A DNA stretch of 64,000 bases from Mycobacterium lacus (GTDB lineage Bacteria; Actinomycetota; Actinomycetes; Mycobacteriales; Mycobacteriaceae). The DNA lies in contig NZ_AP022581.1 of assembly GCF_010731535.1 (NCBI RefSeq), positions 3,171,952-3,235,951 of the forward strand, in the 5' to 3' direction. Positions 49,184 through 57,014 of the stretch are shown piece by piece (the stretch's first letter is position 1; the number at the start of each line of letters is the position of its first letter). A model generated the notes under the pieces. That model ran no database searches. It saw only the letters and a program-made list of their open reading frames with translations, and had not been told where the DNA came from. A program made the position numbers and the translations under genes.

Positions 49184-50155
49184 TCATCCGGTCGACTCTC
49201 GCGACGGTTCAAGCCGAATGTATGCCTGGATCGTCGTGCCTGTTGTCGTGGTGTGAGTGCGCACCAGATCGGCCATGGCATTGACCAGAAACAGTCCACG
49301 GCTGGCCGTGCCACCGGCGCCCGGACGCCGGTGACCGACGGCCGGATCATCGAATCGTCCGCCGTCGCGCGCCTCACACACCACATGGTCCTCATGCCGC
49401 CAGAAGGCCAGCCGGCACGCTCCATTGGTGTACAGCAAGCTGTTGCTGGCCAGCTCGGTGGCGATCAATTGCAGCTCGTCGATGCCGTCCTGCGATAGTC
49501 CAACCCAGTCGGCGTAGTTGACGGCGAACGACCGCGCCGGACGGAGGTCGGCGGTCTGCCTGACGGTATATGTCACGGCCCCCGGGTTGGTTGTCAGCGG
49601 CTGGTTGCAGCGCGCCAGGGCGTGCTCGGGCGAGTACTCGGCGCTGCGATACACCGATCCGCGCTTCCACAACAGCGGGTGGGTGGTGCGGGCGCCTTCC
49701 AGCACATCCTCATCCAGTCGGCCGGCGTCGTAGAGGCACAACCCCATCACGTTCTGGTTTTTGAGCTCCCCGTTGATCAAGGCCTCATGCTGCACGCAGA
49801 CCAGAGACTCATCGGGGGTGCGGCCGGGCCAGACCAGTTGGCTGACAATGCGCACCCGTCGATCGGGGTATCGCTCAACGAAGTCAGCCTCGATCGCCAG
49901 AAATCGGCTGGGGTTGCGGGCGGCCTCCGCGATGTTGGCCAAATGCAATTCGGCTGTGGGGACACCGCGCGCGCGCCACAATTCGCCGCGCAGCAACGCC
50001 AGCTTGTCGCTTGGCACGGCGACCAGCACCGGCTCATCAATCTCCAAGCCGTCGACCACGAAGCGCGTCACGAAGTCCAGGTACTCCCGCTGGGATTGGT
50101 AAAACAGCGCGGAGTGAACAAAGCCTCGTTGCTCGGCTTCCGTGCTCGTGGTCAT
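49184..50155 (-). CDS. MEDS-domain protein with anti-sigma-type ATPase domain
   Basis: A 323-aa protein read from MTTSTEAEQRGFVHSALFYQ. The N-terminal half is a MEDS sensor (HSALFYQSQREYLDFV, VLVAVPSDKLALLRGELW, about 12-180). The C-terminal half is a HATPase_c_2 domain as in RsbW (DELQLIATELASNSLLYTNG, GGRFDDPAVG, ASRGLFLVNAMADLV, about 225-315). Such proteins sense small molecules and control a partner sigma or anti-anti-sigma factor. No sigma factor is adjacent. Opposite strand to the lipoproteins. Confidence 0.8.
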   Translation of the reverse strand: MTTSTEAEQRGFVHSALFYQSQREYLDFVTRFVVDGLEIDEPVLVAVPSDKLALLRGELWRARGVPTAELHLANIAEAARNPSRFLAIEADFVERYPDRRVRIVSQLVWPGRTPDESLVCVQHEALINGELKNQNVMGLCLYDAGRLDEDVLEGARTTHPLLWKRGSVYRSAEYSPEHALARCNQPLTTNPGAVTYTVRQTADLRPARSFAVNYADWVGLSQDGIDELQLIATELASNSLLYTNGACRLAFWRHEDHVVCEARDGGRFDDPAVGHRRPGAGGTASRGLFLVNAMADLVRTHTTTTGTTIQAYIRLEPSRESTG

Positions 50156-50284
50156 GTGGGTGCTCCCGCGTTTGGTCCCCATGCCGACCCCTGCTGGACC
50201 GGCGCTCACTCTCGTATCCACATACCCCGGACCAGCGTTCGCTATGCGCGAATGGTGCGCCGACACGACGACCAGACTCGCGTC

Positions 50285-51772
50285 CTATAGCCACCACGAA
50301 GCAGCGGCGTCTAGATGGCGACGGAGGCGGTAGCGGGCTAGGCTGTCGTCACCGGCGCTGATCGCCTCGACGATCTTCTGGTGCGCCCGCTCAACGGCGA
50401 TAACGTCGCTCCAGGTGGGCAGTGCCTGGCCGGTGCTGGACCAGTGCCGTCGGAACAACTCGACGATGATCCGAAGGAACAGGTCCAGCGGCGCGTTGCC
50501 GGCCAGCTGTGCCAGCCCCACATGGAACCGGAACTCCTCAAGGGATGCCGTGCGCACATCGCCGGCAGATTCTCGAGGGTTTTCGCCGAACGCGAGGTCC
50601 GTCGGACGACCATGGGTGTCAAGAAAGGCCGCCACGTCGGACTCGGTGCGCCGGTTGCCAACCTTGGCAACGACTTTGGTGACGCTGTCGATCTCGATGG
50701 CATCCCGCACGCAGCGTAGGTCTTCGCGCCCCGGCCTGCGGTACTGCAGGTAGAGCGCGATGGTGTCAATGCTGGCCTGCGCCTGAGGCTTTGTCACGAT
50801 CAGCCCGCCGCCAGGCCCCCGGCGCATCTGCGCGATCGAGTGATATTCGAGCAGCCGCACCGCTTCCCGCAACACCGCACGGCTCACCCGGTAGCGTTCC
50901 AGCAACGCCGCTTCGGTGCCGAAGACCGAACCGATTCGCCATCCGCAGGCGGCGATATCGTCGCCGATGGTGGCGGCCAACACCTCGGCGAGCTTGCCTC
51001 GGGGAGCCTCGTTATTGAGCCGCGATACACCCCGCGACTCACGTGCCCGCCGCGGGCTGGCCGTCTTGTCGCCGGGGCGATGGCGCCGCAGCCGGGCGGT
51101 CACCGCTTCCACATGCCGCTCGCTGAGAGTCTTGGCCCGTGCCGCATCACCGGCGGTGACGGCGGCGACGATGTGGGAGTGGTCGTTGCGCATCCGGTCC
51201 GCCTCGACAGCCTCGGTCGCCGAGTCTGTCCGCGACTGCAGGGCATAACGCCTGGTGAGGCTCGTCAGCACTTCGATAAACAGTTGTAGGACAGGATTTT
51301 TCGAGCGCTTGGCCAGCGCGATGTGGAACTCGTCGGCCGACGCCTGCTTCCGGCGTTCCTCCGCAAGCAACACCGCTCGCAGCGCCTCGATGCCCGCCTC
51401 GTCGATCCGTTCGGCGGCAAGCGAGGCCGCCAGGGGCTCGAGCACCAGGCGCGCGTCGAGCAGTTCTTCGATGGTAGTGCCGACGTATTCGAGGTAGATG
51501 ACGACGGCGCGGGTCGCGGGGCCGGCATCGGGTTCGCAGATGAGCAGCCCCCCGTTCGGCCCGCGACGCATCCTGGCGACCTGATGGTGCTCGACAAGGC
51601 GAACGGCTTCCCGCAGCACCGATCGGCTCACGCCATAGCGTTCTTGCAGCGCGTGCTCCGAGCCCAGTGATTCCCCAACGTTCCAGCCGCGCCGCACGAT
51701 ATCGGCCTCAATGCGACGGGCGACCTGCGATGCTCGTTTGTCCGTCCGCGCGATGTCCGCGTCGAAACTCAT
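50285..51772 (-). CDS. GntR/FadR-type regulator with two complete modules (Rv3060c orthologue)
   Basis: A 495-aa protein made of two FadR-like units. Unit one has a winged helix (GSEHALQERYGVSRSVLREAV, about 32-52) and an FCD domain (to about 235). Unit two repeats it (GTEAALLERYRVSRAVLREAV, about 293-313, then FCD). RMRRGPNGGLL and QMRRGPGGGLI are matching wing motifs. A normal FadR acts as a dimer, so this fusion is a covalent dimer. It stands next to thiolase, FadE22 and SDR genes and probably controls them through lipid-derived ligands. Confidence 0.88.
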   Translation of the reverse strand: MSFDADIARTDKRASQVARRIEADIVRRGWNVGESLGSEHALQERYGVSRSVLREAVRLVEHHQVARMRRGPNGGLLICEPDAGPATRAVVIYLEYVGTTIEELLDARLVLEPLAASLAAERIDEAGIEALRAVLLAEERRKQASADEFHIALAKRSKNPVLQLFIEVLTSLTRRYALQSRTDSATEAVEADRMRNDHSHIVAAVTAGDAARAKTLSERHVEAVTARLRRHRPGDKTASPRRARESRGVSRLNNEAPRGKLAEVLAATIGDDIAACGWRIGSVFGTEAALLERYRVSRAVLREAVRLLEYHSIAQMRRGPGGGLIVTKPQAQASIDTIALYLQYRRPGREDLRCVRDAIEIDSVTKVVAKVGNRRTESDVAAFLDTHGRPTDLAFGENPRESAGDVRTASLEEFRFHVGLAQLAGNAPLDLFLRIIVELFRRHWSSTGQALPTWSDVIAVERAHQKIVEAISAGDDSLARYRLRRHLDAAASWWL

Positions 51773-51779
51773 CGAGGGC

Positions 51780-52973
51780 TCAACATGTGAGCAACATGCA
51801 ACCCGCGACGGGACCGCCGCCCACAGAAACCACCGCGACCTCGGGGCGCCGGGACACTTGCCGCTCTCCCGCCTCACCGCGCAACTGCAGGCACCCTTCG
51901 TGCAGCGCCCAGTAGCCGTGCATCCGACCGGCCGAAAGTTGGCCGCCGTAGGTGTTCAGCGGAAGTTGCCCGTCGCGGGCGATCCGTTCGGCGCCCTCGA
52001 CGAATGGGCCGCCCTCGCCGTCGCCGCATATTCCGAGGGCTTCCAGCCACGCGATCGCCAGAAATGTGAATCCGTCGTACAGCTGCGCGACGTCAAGGTC
52101 GGCGGGCGTCAACTGCGTTCGCGACCACATCTGCGCCGCCGCATCCGACATCGCCATTTTGGGATAGTCGTCGCGGTGAAACCAGCCACCGGCACCATCG
52201 GACCCGCCGACCGCCTCCACCGCCACGGCGCGGTGCGGGCAGTCTCGCGCGTATACCGCGTTCGATACCACCACCGCGATCGAGCCGTCGATCGGTACAT
52301 CGCAGTCCAGCAACCCGAACGGCGTCGAAACCAGCCGCGCGCCCAGATAATCGGCCATGGTCAGCGAATCGCGGTAGACCGCACGGGGATTCAATGCGGC
52401 GTTGCGCCTGGCATTGAGGGCCAGCCAGCCCAGTTGCTCCTTGGTGGTTCCGTACAACTCCATGTGGCGACGGCAGTTCAGCGCCAGCCAGTTCGCCGCC
52501 GAGTAGGCCTGGGCCGCAACCAGTTCGTTGACATCGTCCATCGCACCGACGGCGGGCCGTGGTGCGCCGTGCCGCGTCTCGAACATGCGCGCAAGCGCCG
52601 GGGCGCGGGCATTGCCCTGGGGTTTCACCGGGACCGTGCCGCCGAGCATGTGAATCGTCCGATAGACCACCACGTGACGAGCGCGCCTCTCGGCGACCGC
52701 ACGGCACGCCGACATCACCGGGCTCAGCAAGCCGCCAGTGCCGAACCCGCTGCCGCAGTCCGCGGCGACGATCCGCAATTCGGCATTGACGTGTTCGGAG
52801 GGAGTGTCGCCCAGGGTCGCGACGCCGTCGATGTCGGCCGCGACCAAGCCGGCGTCCGCGATGGCGGCTCGCACCGCCTCCATCGTCAGCTCCAGACCCG
52901 GGATGCCGGTGCGACGGCCGATGCGCGAGATGCCGATGCCGGACAGGATCGCGTCCTTCTCGAAGTACCTCAT
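51780..52973 (-). CDS. Thiolase-like lipid-transfer protein (Ltp family)
   Basis: A 397-aa protein read from MRYFEKDAILSGIGISRIGR. Thiolase-fold marks are GIPGLELTMEAVRAAIADAG, the GFGTGGLL turn, AQLYDGFTFLAIAWLEALG and TYGGQLSAGRMHG. The catalytic cysteine of true thiolases is not at its usual place, as in Ltp/SCPx-like aldolases (for example Ltp2), which need a DUF35 partner. Such a DUF35 gene is divergent, 60 bp away. It probably acts in side-chain breakdown of sterols or similar acyl-CoAs. Confidence 0.82.
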   Translation of the reverse strand: MRYFEKDAILSGIGISRIGRRTGIPGLELTMEAVRAAIADAGLVAADIDGVATLGDTPSEHVNAELRIVAADCGSGFGTGGLLSPVMSACRAVAERRARHVVVYRTIHMLGGTVPVKPQGNARAPALARMFETRHGAPRPAVGAMDDVNELVAAQAYSAANWLALNCRRHMELYGTTKEQLGWLALNARRNAALNPRAVYRDSLTMADYLGARLVSTPFGLLDCDVPIDGSIAVVVSNAVYARDCPHRAVAVEAVGGSDGAGGWFHRDDYPKMAMSDAAAQMWSRTQLTPADLDVAQLYDGFTFLAIAWLEALGICGDGEGGPFVEGAERIARDGQLPLNTYGGQLSAGRMHGYWALHEGCLQLRGEAGERQVSRRPEVAVVSVGGGPVAGCMLLTC

Positions 52974-53020
52974 CCGTACCGCCCGTAAGGCCAAACCCGC
53001 TGCTTACAGCGGTAACAAAT

Positions 53021-53030
53021 AGAGTGTACT
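53021..53030. promoter_or_regulatory. AGAGTGTACT site, shared with the fadE22 upstream region
   Basis: AGAGTGTACT lies in the divergent promoter of the thiolase and DUF35 genes and again at 55689-55698 upstream of fadE22. The core AGT-GT-ACT is a small dyad of the GT-N-AC kind bound by FadR-type GntR regulators. The double GntR gene is adjacent. Assignment is inference. Confidence 0.4.
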
Positions 53031-53033
53031 GTA

Positions 53034-53384
53034 TTGGCCGTGCCAGCCGAGCCGCCCACGCCGATGCTCATCGAGCACTGCGACGCGTGCGCACGCTGGG
53101 TGCATCCGGCGACCGGCGAATGCCGCGACTGCGGCGGCCCGCTCGTGGCGCGACCGGTGTCCGGGCGCGGCACGGTGTTCACCTACACGATCAACTACCA
53201 CCCGTACAATCCCGACATTCCCGTGCCGTACGTGATCGCCATCGTGGAGCTCGCCGAGCAGAGCGGGCTGCGGGTGGCCGCCAATATCGTTGGCTGCGAA
53301 CCGGAAACGGTGACGTGCGGGATGCCCGTCAACATCCGGCCCGAACGGGGCGCCGGTGGCGCGCCGTTGTTCGCCCCGGCTTAG
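53034..53384 (+). CDS. DUF35 OB-fold/zinc-ribbon acyl-CoA-associated protein
   Basis: A 116-aa protein. Its zinc ribbon reads CDACARWVHPATGECRDCGG (two CXXC pairs, residues 17-35), and an OB-fold follows (GTVFTYTINYHPYNPD, VPYVIAIVELAEQSGL, CGMPVNIRPE). DUF35 proteins pair with thiolase-like Ltp proteins or hydratases in sterol breakdown, and the Ltp gene is divergent here. Start is TTG at 53034 or GTG at 53040, both without a strong ribosome site. Confidence 0.82.
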   Translation: MAVPAEPPTPMLIEHCDACARWVHPATGECRDCGGPLVARPVSGRGTVFTYTINYHPYNPDIPVPYVIAIVELAEQSGLRVAANIVGCEPETVTCGMPVNIRPERGAGGAPLFAPA

Positions 53385-53385
53385 T

Positions 53386-53451
53386 GGCGCGAGCAGACGT
53401 AAAAGCACCCCAAAAGCGCCCTTTTGGGGCGCTTTTACGTCTGCTCGCGCC
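53386..53451. terminator. Long perfect hairpin, GAGCAG/CAAAAGC family
   Basis: Arms GGCGCGAGCAGACGTAAAAG and complement around CCCCAAAAGCGCCCTTTTGGGG. It lies exactly between the convergent stops of the DUF35 gene (53384) and fadE22 (53454), so it can end transcription from both sides. Confidence 0.85.
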
Positions 53452-53453
53452 AC

Positions 53454-55631
53454 CTAGTTGATCAGCGGGTCGCGGGGCATGCCCAAAATCCGCTCGGCGA
53501 TTTGGTTGCGGGTCACCTCCGAGGTGCCGCCGGCGATCGCCATGCCGCGGGCGCCCATCACCATCCGACCGACGACCGCGCCCGGTCCGTCGACCAACGC
53601 GATCTCGGGCCCCAGCAGCGCCGCCGAAATCGCCGCGCCCTCGATCATGTGCTCCGCGAGCATGAGTTTGGTGACGTTGCCTTCCGGGCCCGGGCCCGCT
53701 CCCTCCACGCTGCGGGCGGCGCGGCGCAGGTTCAGCAGCCGCAGCGCGTGATCCTGAGCGAGGAAGGATCCGACCCGAATTTCCGCACCCGCCAACCGGC
53801 CTGGCCTCTGCTGCACCAGCTGCACCAGCTTCATCGCCAGACCCTCATAAAAAGATCCGCTGCCGCCGATGCTGACTCGCTCGTTGCCCAGCGTTGCGCG
53901 CGCCACCGTCCACCCGGCGTTGGGCGCGCCGACGACGTCCTCGTCGGGGACGAACAGGTCGTTGAAGAACACCTCGTTGAATTCCGAGCCGCCGGTGATC
54001 TGGCGCAGCGGCCGCACCTCGACTTCGGGTGCCTTCATGTCGACGATCACGGTGGTGATGCCGGCGTGCTTGGGCGCATTCGGGTCGGTGCGCACGGTGG
54101 CCAGACCACGCGCGCAGTATTGCGCGCCACTGGTCCACACCTTCTGCCCGTTGATCTTCCAGCCGCCATCCACCCGGGTCGCACGGGTTTTGACCGACGC
54201 CGCGTCCGACCCGGCGTCGGGCTCGGAGAACAGCTGGCACCAGATCTCCTCCTGGCGCAGCGCCTTCTCGACGAATCTTTCGATTTGCCATTCGGTTCCG
54301 TGCTGGATCAGGGTAAGGATCACCCATCCCGTGATTGAGTAGTCCGGTCGCTTGATGCCCGCCGCGCGAAACTCCTCCTCGATCACCAACTGCTCCACGG
54401 CGTCGGCGGCGCGACCCCACGGCCTGGGCCAGTGCGGCATCACGTAGCCCGTCTCGATCAGCTTGTCGCGCTGCGCCCGCTTGTCCAGGGCGGCGATCTC
54501 GGCGGCGTCGGCACGGATCCGGGTGCGTAGTTCTTCGGCCTCGGGCGGCAGGTCCAGGCTGTTTTGCCGGGTAGCGCCCGCCGCGGTGCGCGCGAAGACA
54601 TCCGCGGCCGGCGCGTCACCGCCGAACAACCCCGCGATCACCAGCGCCCGGCGCAGATGCAGATGCGCGTCGTGCTCCCAGGTGAATCCGATGCCGCCGT
54701 GCACCTGAATGTTGAGTTCGGCATTGCGCGCGTAGGCAGGAAACGCCAGCGCCGCCGCCACCGCGGCGGCCAGCCGGAATTCGGCTTCGTCCTCCGATGG
54801 GTCCTCGCCCGCCGCGCGGGACGCGTCCCACACCGCCGCGACCGCCGACTCGGTCGCGACCAGCATGTTGGCGCAATGATGCTTCACCGCTTGGAAAGTG
54901 GCGATGGCGCGGCCGAATTGCTGGCGCACCTTGGCATAGCCGACGGCGGCATCGACACAGTCGGCCGCCCCACCTACCGCCTCGGCCGCTAGCAGTGTCC
55001 GCGCGCGGGCCAAGGCCGATTCCCGCGCCCCCGGCAGGATGTCGTCGGCGGCCACACTCACGCCTTCCAGGCGGACACGTCCGGAGCGCCGGGTCGGGTC
55101 GAAGTTGTCCGGCACGTCCACGGAGACGCCTGCGCGCCCGCGCTCCAACAGCAGCACGTCGTCGCCGGCCGCGATCAGCAGCAGTTCCGCGAGTCCCGCG
55201 CCGAGCACGACCCCGGCCTCGCCGTCGGCGACCCCGTCTTTGACCCGCACTTGGCCGTCCAGGCCGACGCCCGCGGTGACGGTTCCGTCGATCAGTCCCG
55301 GGAGCAGCCGCGCCTTTTGATCGGCGCCGCCCTCTTTCGCGATCACCGCCGAGGCGATCACCGTCGGCACGAACGGTCCGGGCGCCACCGCGCGGCCGAG
55401 TTCTTCGACCACCACCACGAGTTCGGGCAATCCGTAGCCGGAGCCGCCGTGCTCCGCGTCGATGTGTAGACCGAGCCAGCCGAGCTCGACCAGGTTCGGC
55501 CAGAAGGGCGGTCGGGCCTCGTCGGTGGCGTCGAGCAGGGCGCGCGCCTCCGCGCGCGCCTTCTGTGAGGTCAGGAACGCCCGCGCCACCTCGGCAAGTT
55601 CGCGATGGTCGTCGGTCAGCGCAATACCCAT
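53454..55631 (-). CDS. fadE22: Double-domain acyl-CoA dehydrogenase FadE22
   Basis: A 725-aa protein with two acyl-CoA dehydrogenase folds. The first (about 1-360) keeps N-terminal, middle and C-terminal parts (HIDAEHGGSGYGLPELV, FGRAIATFQAVKHHCANML, INVQVHGGIGFTWEHD-like). The second (about 375-725) has QLFSEPDAGSDAASVKTRA and WTSGAQYCARGLATVRTD for FAD and substrate, and ends with GTSEVTRNQIAERILG. Two-domain FadE proteins act in sterol or branched lipid breakdown. Electrons would go to EtfBA. Rv3061c is 721 aa. Confidence 0.92.
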   Translation of the reverse strand: MGIALTDDHRELAEVARAFLTSQKARAEARALLDATDEARPPFWPNLVELGWLGLHIDAEHGGSGYGLPELVVVVEELGRAVAPGPFVPTVIASAVIAKEGGADQKARLLPGLIDGTVTAGVGLDGQVRVKDGVADGEAGVVLGAGLAELLLIAAGDDVLLLERGRAGVSVDVPDNFDPTRRSGRVRLEGVSVAADDILPGARESALARARTLLAAEAVGGAADCVDAAVGYAKVRQQFGRAIATFQAVKHHCANMLVATESAVAAVWDASRAAGEDPSEDEAEFRLAAAVAAALAFPAYARNAELNIQVHGGIGFTWEHDAHLHLRRALVIAGLFGGDAPAADVFARTAAGATRQNSLDLPPEAEELRTRIRADAAEIAALDKRAQRDKLIETGYVMPHWPRPWGRAADAVEQLVIEEEFRAAGIKRPDYSITGWVILTLIQHGTEWQIERFVEKALRQEEIWCQLFSEPDAGSDAASVKTRATRVDGGWKINGQKVWTSGAQYCARGLATVRTDPNAPKHAGITTVIVDMKAPEVEVRPLRQITGGSEFNEVFFNDLFVPDEDVVGAPNAGWTVARATLGNERVSIGGSGSFYEGLAMKLVQLVQQRPGRLAGAEIRVGSFLAQDHALRLLNLRRAARSVEGAGPGPEGNVTKLMLAEHMIEGAAISAALLGPEIALVDGPGAVVGRMVMGARGMAIAGGTSEVTRNQIAERILGMPRDPLIN

Positions 55632-55633
55632 TC

Positions 55634-55674
55634 GGGCCCTCCTCGCGCGGCTACCCGGCCCGCATCGTCGTCGG
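55634..55674. repeat. Single diverged copy of the GC-rich dispersed repeat
   Basis: GGGCCCTCCTCGCGCGGCTA followed by CCCGGCCCGCATCGTCGTCGG, matching the second half of the 58-bp unit at 21002. It overlaps the fadE22 ribosome-site region. The AGAGTGTACT motif stands 15 bp further on. Confidence 0.6.
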
Positions 55675-55688
55675 TCCGGTTCGCCTAA

Positions 55689-55698
55689 AGAGTGTACT
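55689..55698. promoter_or_regulatory. AGAGTGTACT site upstream of fadE22
   Basis: Second copy of the ten-base motif found at 53021-53030, in an AT-richer pocket (TAAAGAGTGTACTTAATG) 58 bp before the fadE22 start and near the 3' end of the SDR gene. Confidence 0.4.
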
Positions 55699-55735
55699 TA
55701 ATGTGCGAGCGTGACCAGCTGGCCGCCGGAGCCCG

Positions 55736-56494
55736 CTATTTGGGCGCGAACCGTTGTCCCGCGTCCAGTCGCAGGCATTGGCCGTTGAGCATCGGGTTGT
55801 CCACGATCGCGGCGACCAGCTTGGCGTACTCGATCGGGCGGCCCAACCGCTTGGGGAAGGCCGCGTCTTTGACCAGCGTGGCCGCCATCTCGTCGGGAAC
55901 CATGGCGGTCAACCCCGTCAGAAACAGGCTCGGCGCGATCGCGAGCACCCGGATCCCCAACGAGCCCAGGTCGCGCGCCATCGTCAGGCACATGCCCGCG
56001 ATTCCCGCCTTCGCGGCGGTGTAGGCGACCTGCCCGATCTGGCCCTCGAAGGCCGCGATCGATGCGGTGTTGATGATGACGCCCCGCTCCTCATCCTCCG
56101 GCTCGTTCTTGGCCATGTGCGCGGCGGCCAGCCGGCTGATGTTGAAGGTGGCGATGAGGTTGAGATCCACCACCGCGCGGAAGGATTCGAGATCATGGGG
56201 TCCGGACTTGGTCAACGTCCGCTTGGCGATGCCGCCACCGGCGGTGGTCACGGTTACGTGCAGGCCGCCCAGGTTGTCGACCGCCGCCTGCAACGCTTCC
56301 TCGGTGCCGGCGAAGTCGGTGACGTCGACCGGATAGAACGCTCCGCCCACGCCCTCGGCGACGGCCTTGCCGTCGGAACCCTCGCGATCGAGCACGGCCA
56401 CCCGTGCGCCCCGTTCGGTCAGTAGTTCGGCGCTGGCACGACCCATCCCCGATGCGCCGCCGATGACGACCACCTTCTTTCCGCTGATCTCCAT
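55736..56494 (-). CDS. Short-chain dehydrogenase, 3-hydroxyacyl-CoA type
   Basis: A 252-aa SDR read from MEISGKKVVVIGGASGMGRA. Cofactor loop GGASGMG (12-18), D-X-E acidic end of beta2 (VAVLDREG) for NAD, and the active site NTASIAAFEGQIGQVAYTAAKAG (S, then Y-X3-K). The pattern resembles HSD17B10-like 3-hydroxyacyl-CoA dehydrogenases. It stands upstream of fadE22 on the same strand and probably carries out a later step of the same degradation. I see no M. tuberculosis counterpart at this place. Confidence 0.88.
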   Translation of the reverse strand: MEISGKKVVVIGGASGMGRASAELLTERGARVAVLDREGSDGKAVAEGVGGAFYPVDVTDFAGTEEALQAAVDNLGGLHVTVTTAGGGIAKRTLTKSGPHDLESFRAVVDLNLIATFNISRLAAAHMAKNEPEDEERGVIINTASIAAFEGQIGQVAYTAAKAGIAGMCLTMARDLGSLGIRVLAIAPSLFLTGLTAMVPDEMAATLVKDAAFPKRLGRPIEYAKLVAAIVDNPMLNGQCLRLDAGQRFAPK

Positions 56495-56563
56495 CCGGAC
56501 CTCCGTTGCGTGGCTTGTCAGAATCCCTGCAATCTGTAACGCTAGCGTGTCCGCTCCGCGCGT

Positions 56564-57004
56564 TTGTCGGTGCGCCGTTGCTGCGACTGCTCGGCGGCGA
56601 GCGGCGGCGGTCTGAAGGCGGGCCCGTCCGGCGGGGCGGCGGCGCTGCACGCGTTCACGCTGCGGGTGGGCCGGCCGGTCGGCGCGATGTTGGCGCAGAC
56701 CGCGACGAGCGTCGCCGATGCGCTCGAACGTCACGGCGGCACAACAATTTTCGAGGCGAAGTTGGACGGCGCCCGGGTACAGATCCACCGGGCAGGCGAC
56801 CAGGTCACGGTCTACACCCGCAGCCTTGACGACGTCACCGCCCGGCTGCCCGAGGTGGTGGAGGTTGCACTGGCGCTGCCGGTGGACACCCTGGTGGCCG
56901 ACGGAGAGGCGATCGCGCTGCGTCCGGACAACCGGCCGCACGTCGATTGTGAACCTCACGACGCGACACGCCGTTGCGGCGTCGGCAGATTCACATTCGC
57001 GTAG
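56564..57004 (+). pseudogene. ligB: Remnant of ATP-dependent DNA ligase ligB
   Basis: Residues [20 protein letters not shown], then the nucleotidyl-lysine motif [31 protein letters not shown] and [10 protein letters not shown], are the centre of mycobacterial LigB (Rv3062, 507 aa). The N-terminal domain and everything after [10 protein letters not shown] are missing. The 3' break runs into GTGAACCTCACGACGCGACA, a hairpin-type repeat. With only about 110 ligase residues it cannot be active. Confidence 0.85.
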
Positions 57005-57014
57005 GGTTTTCGCC

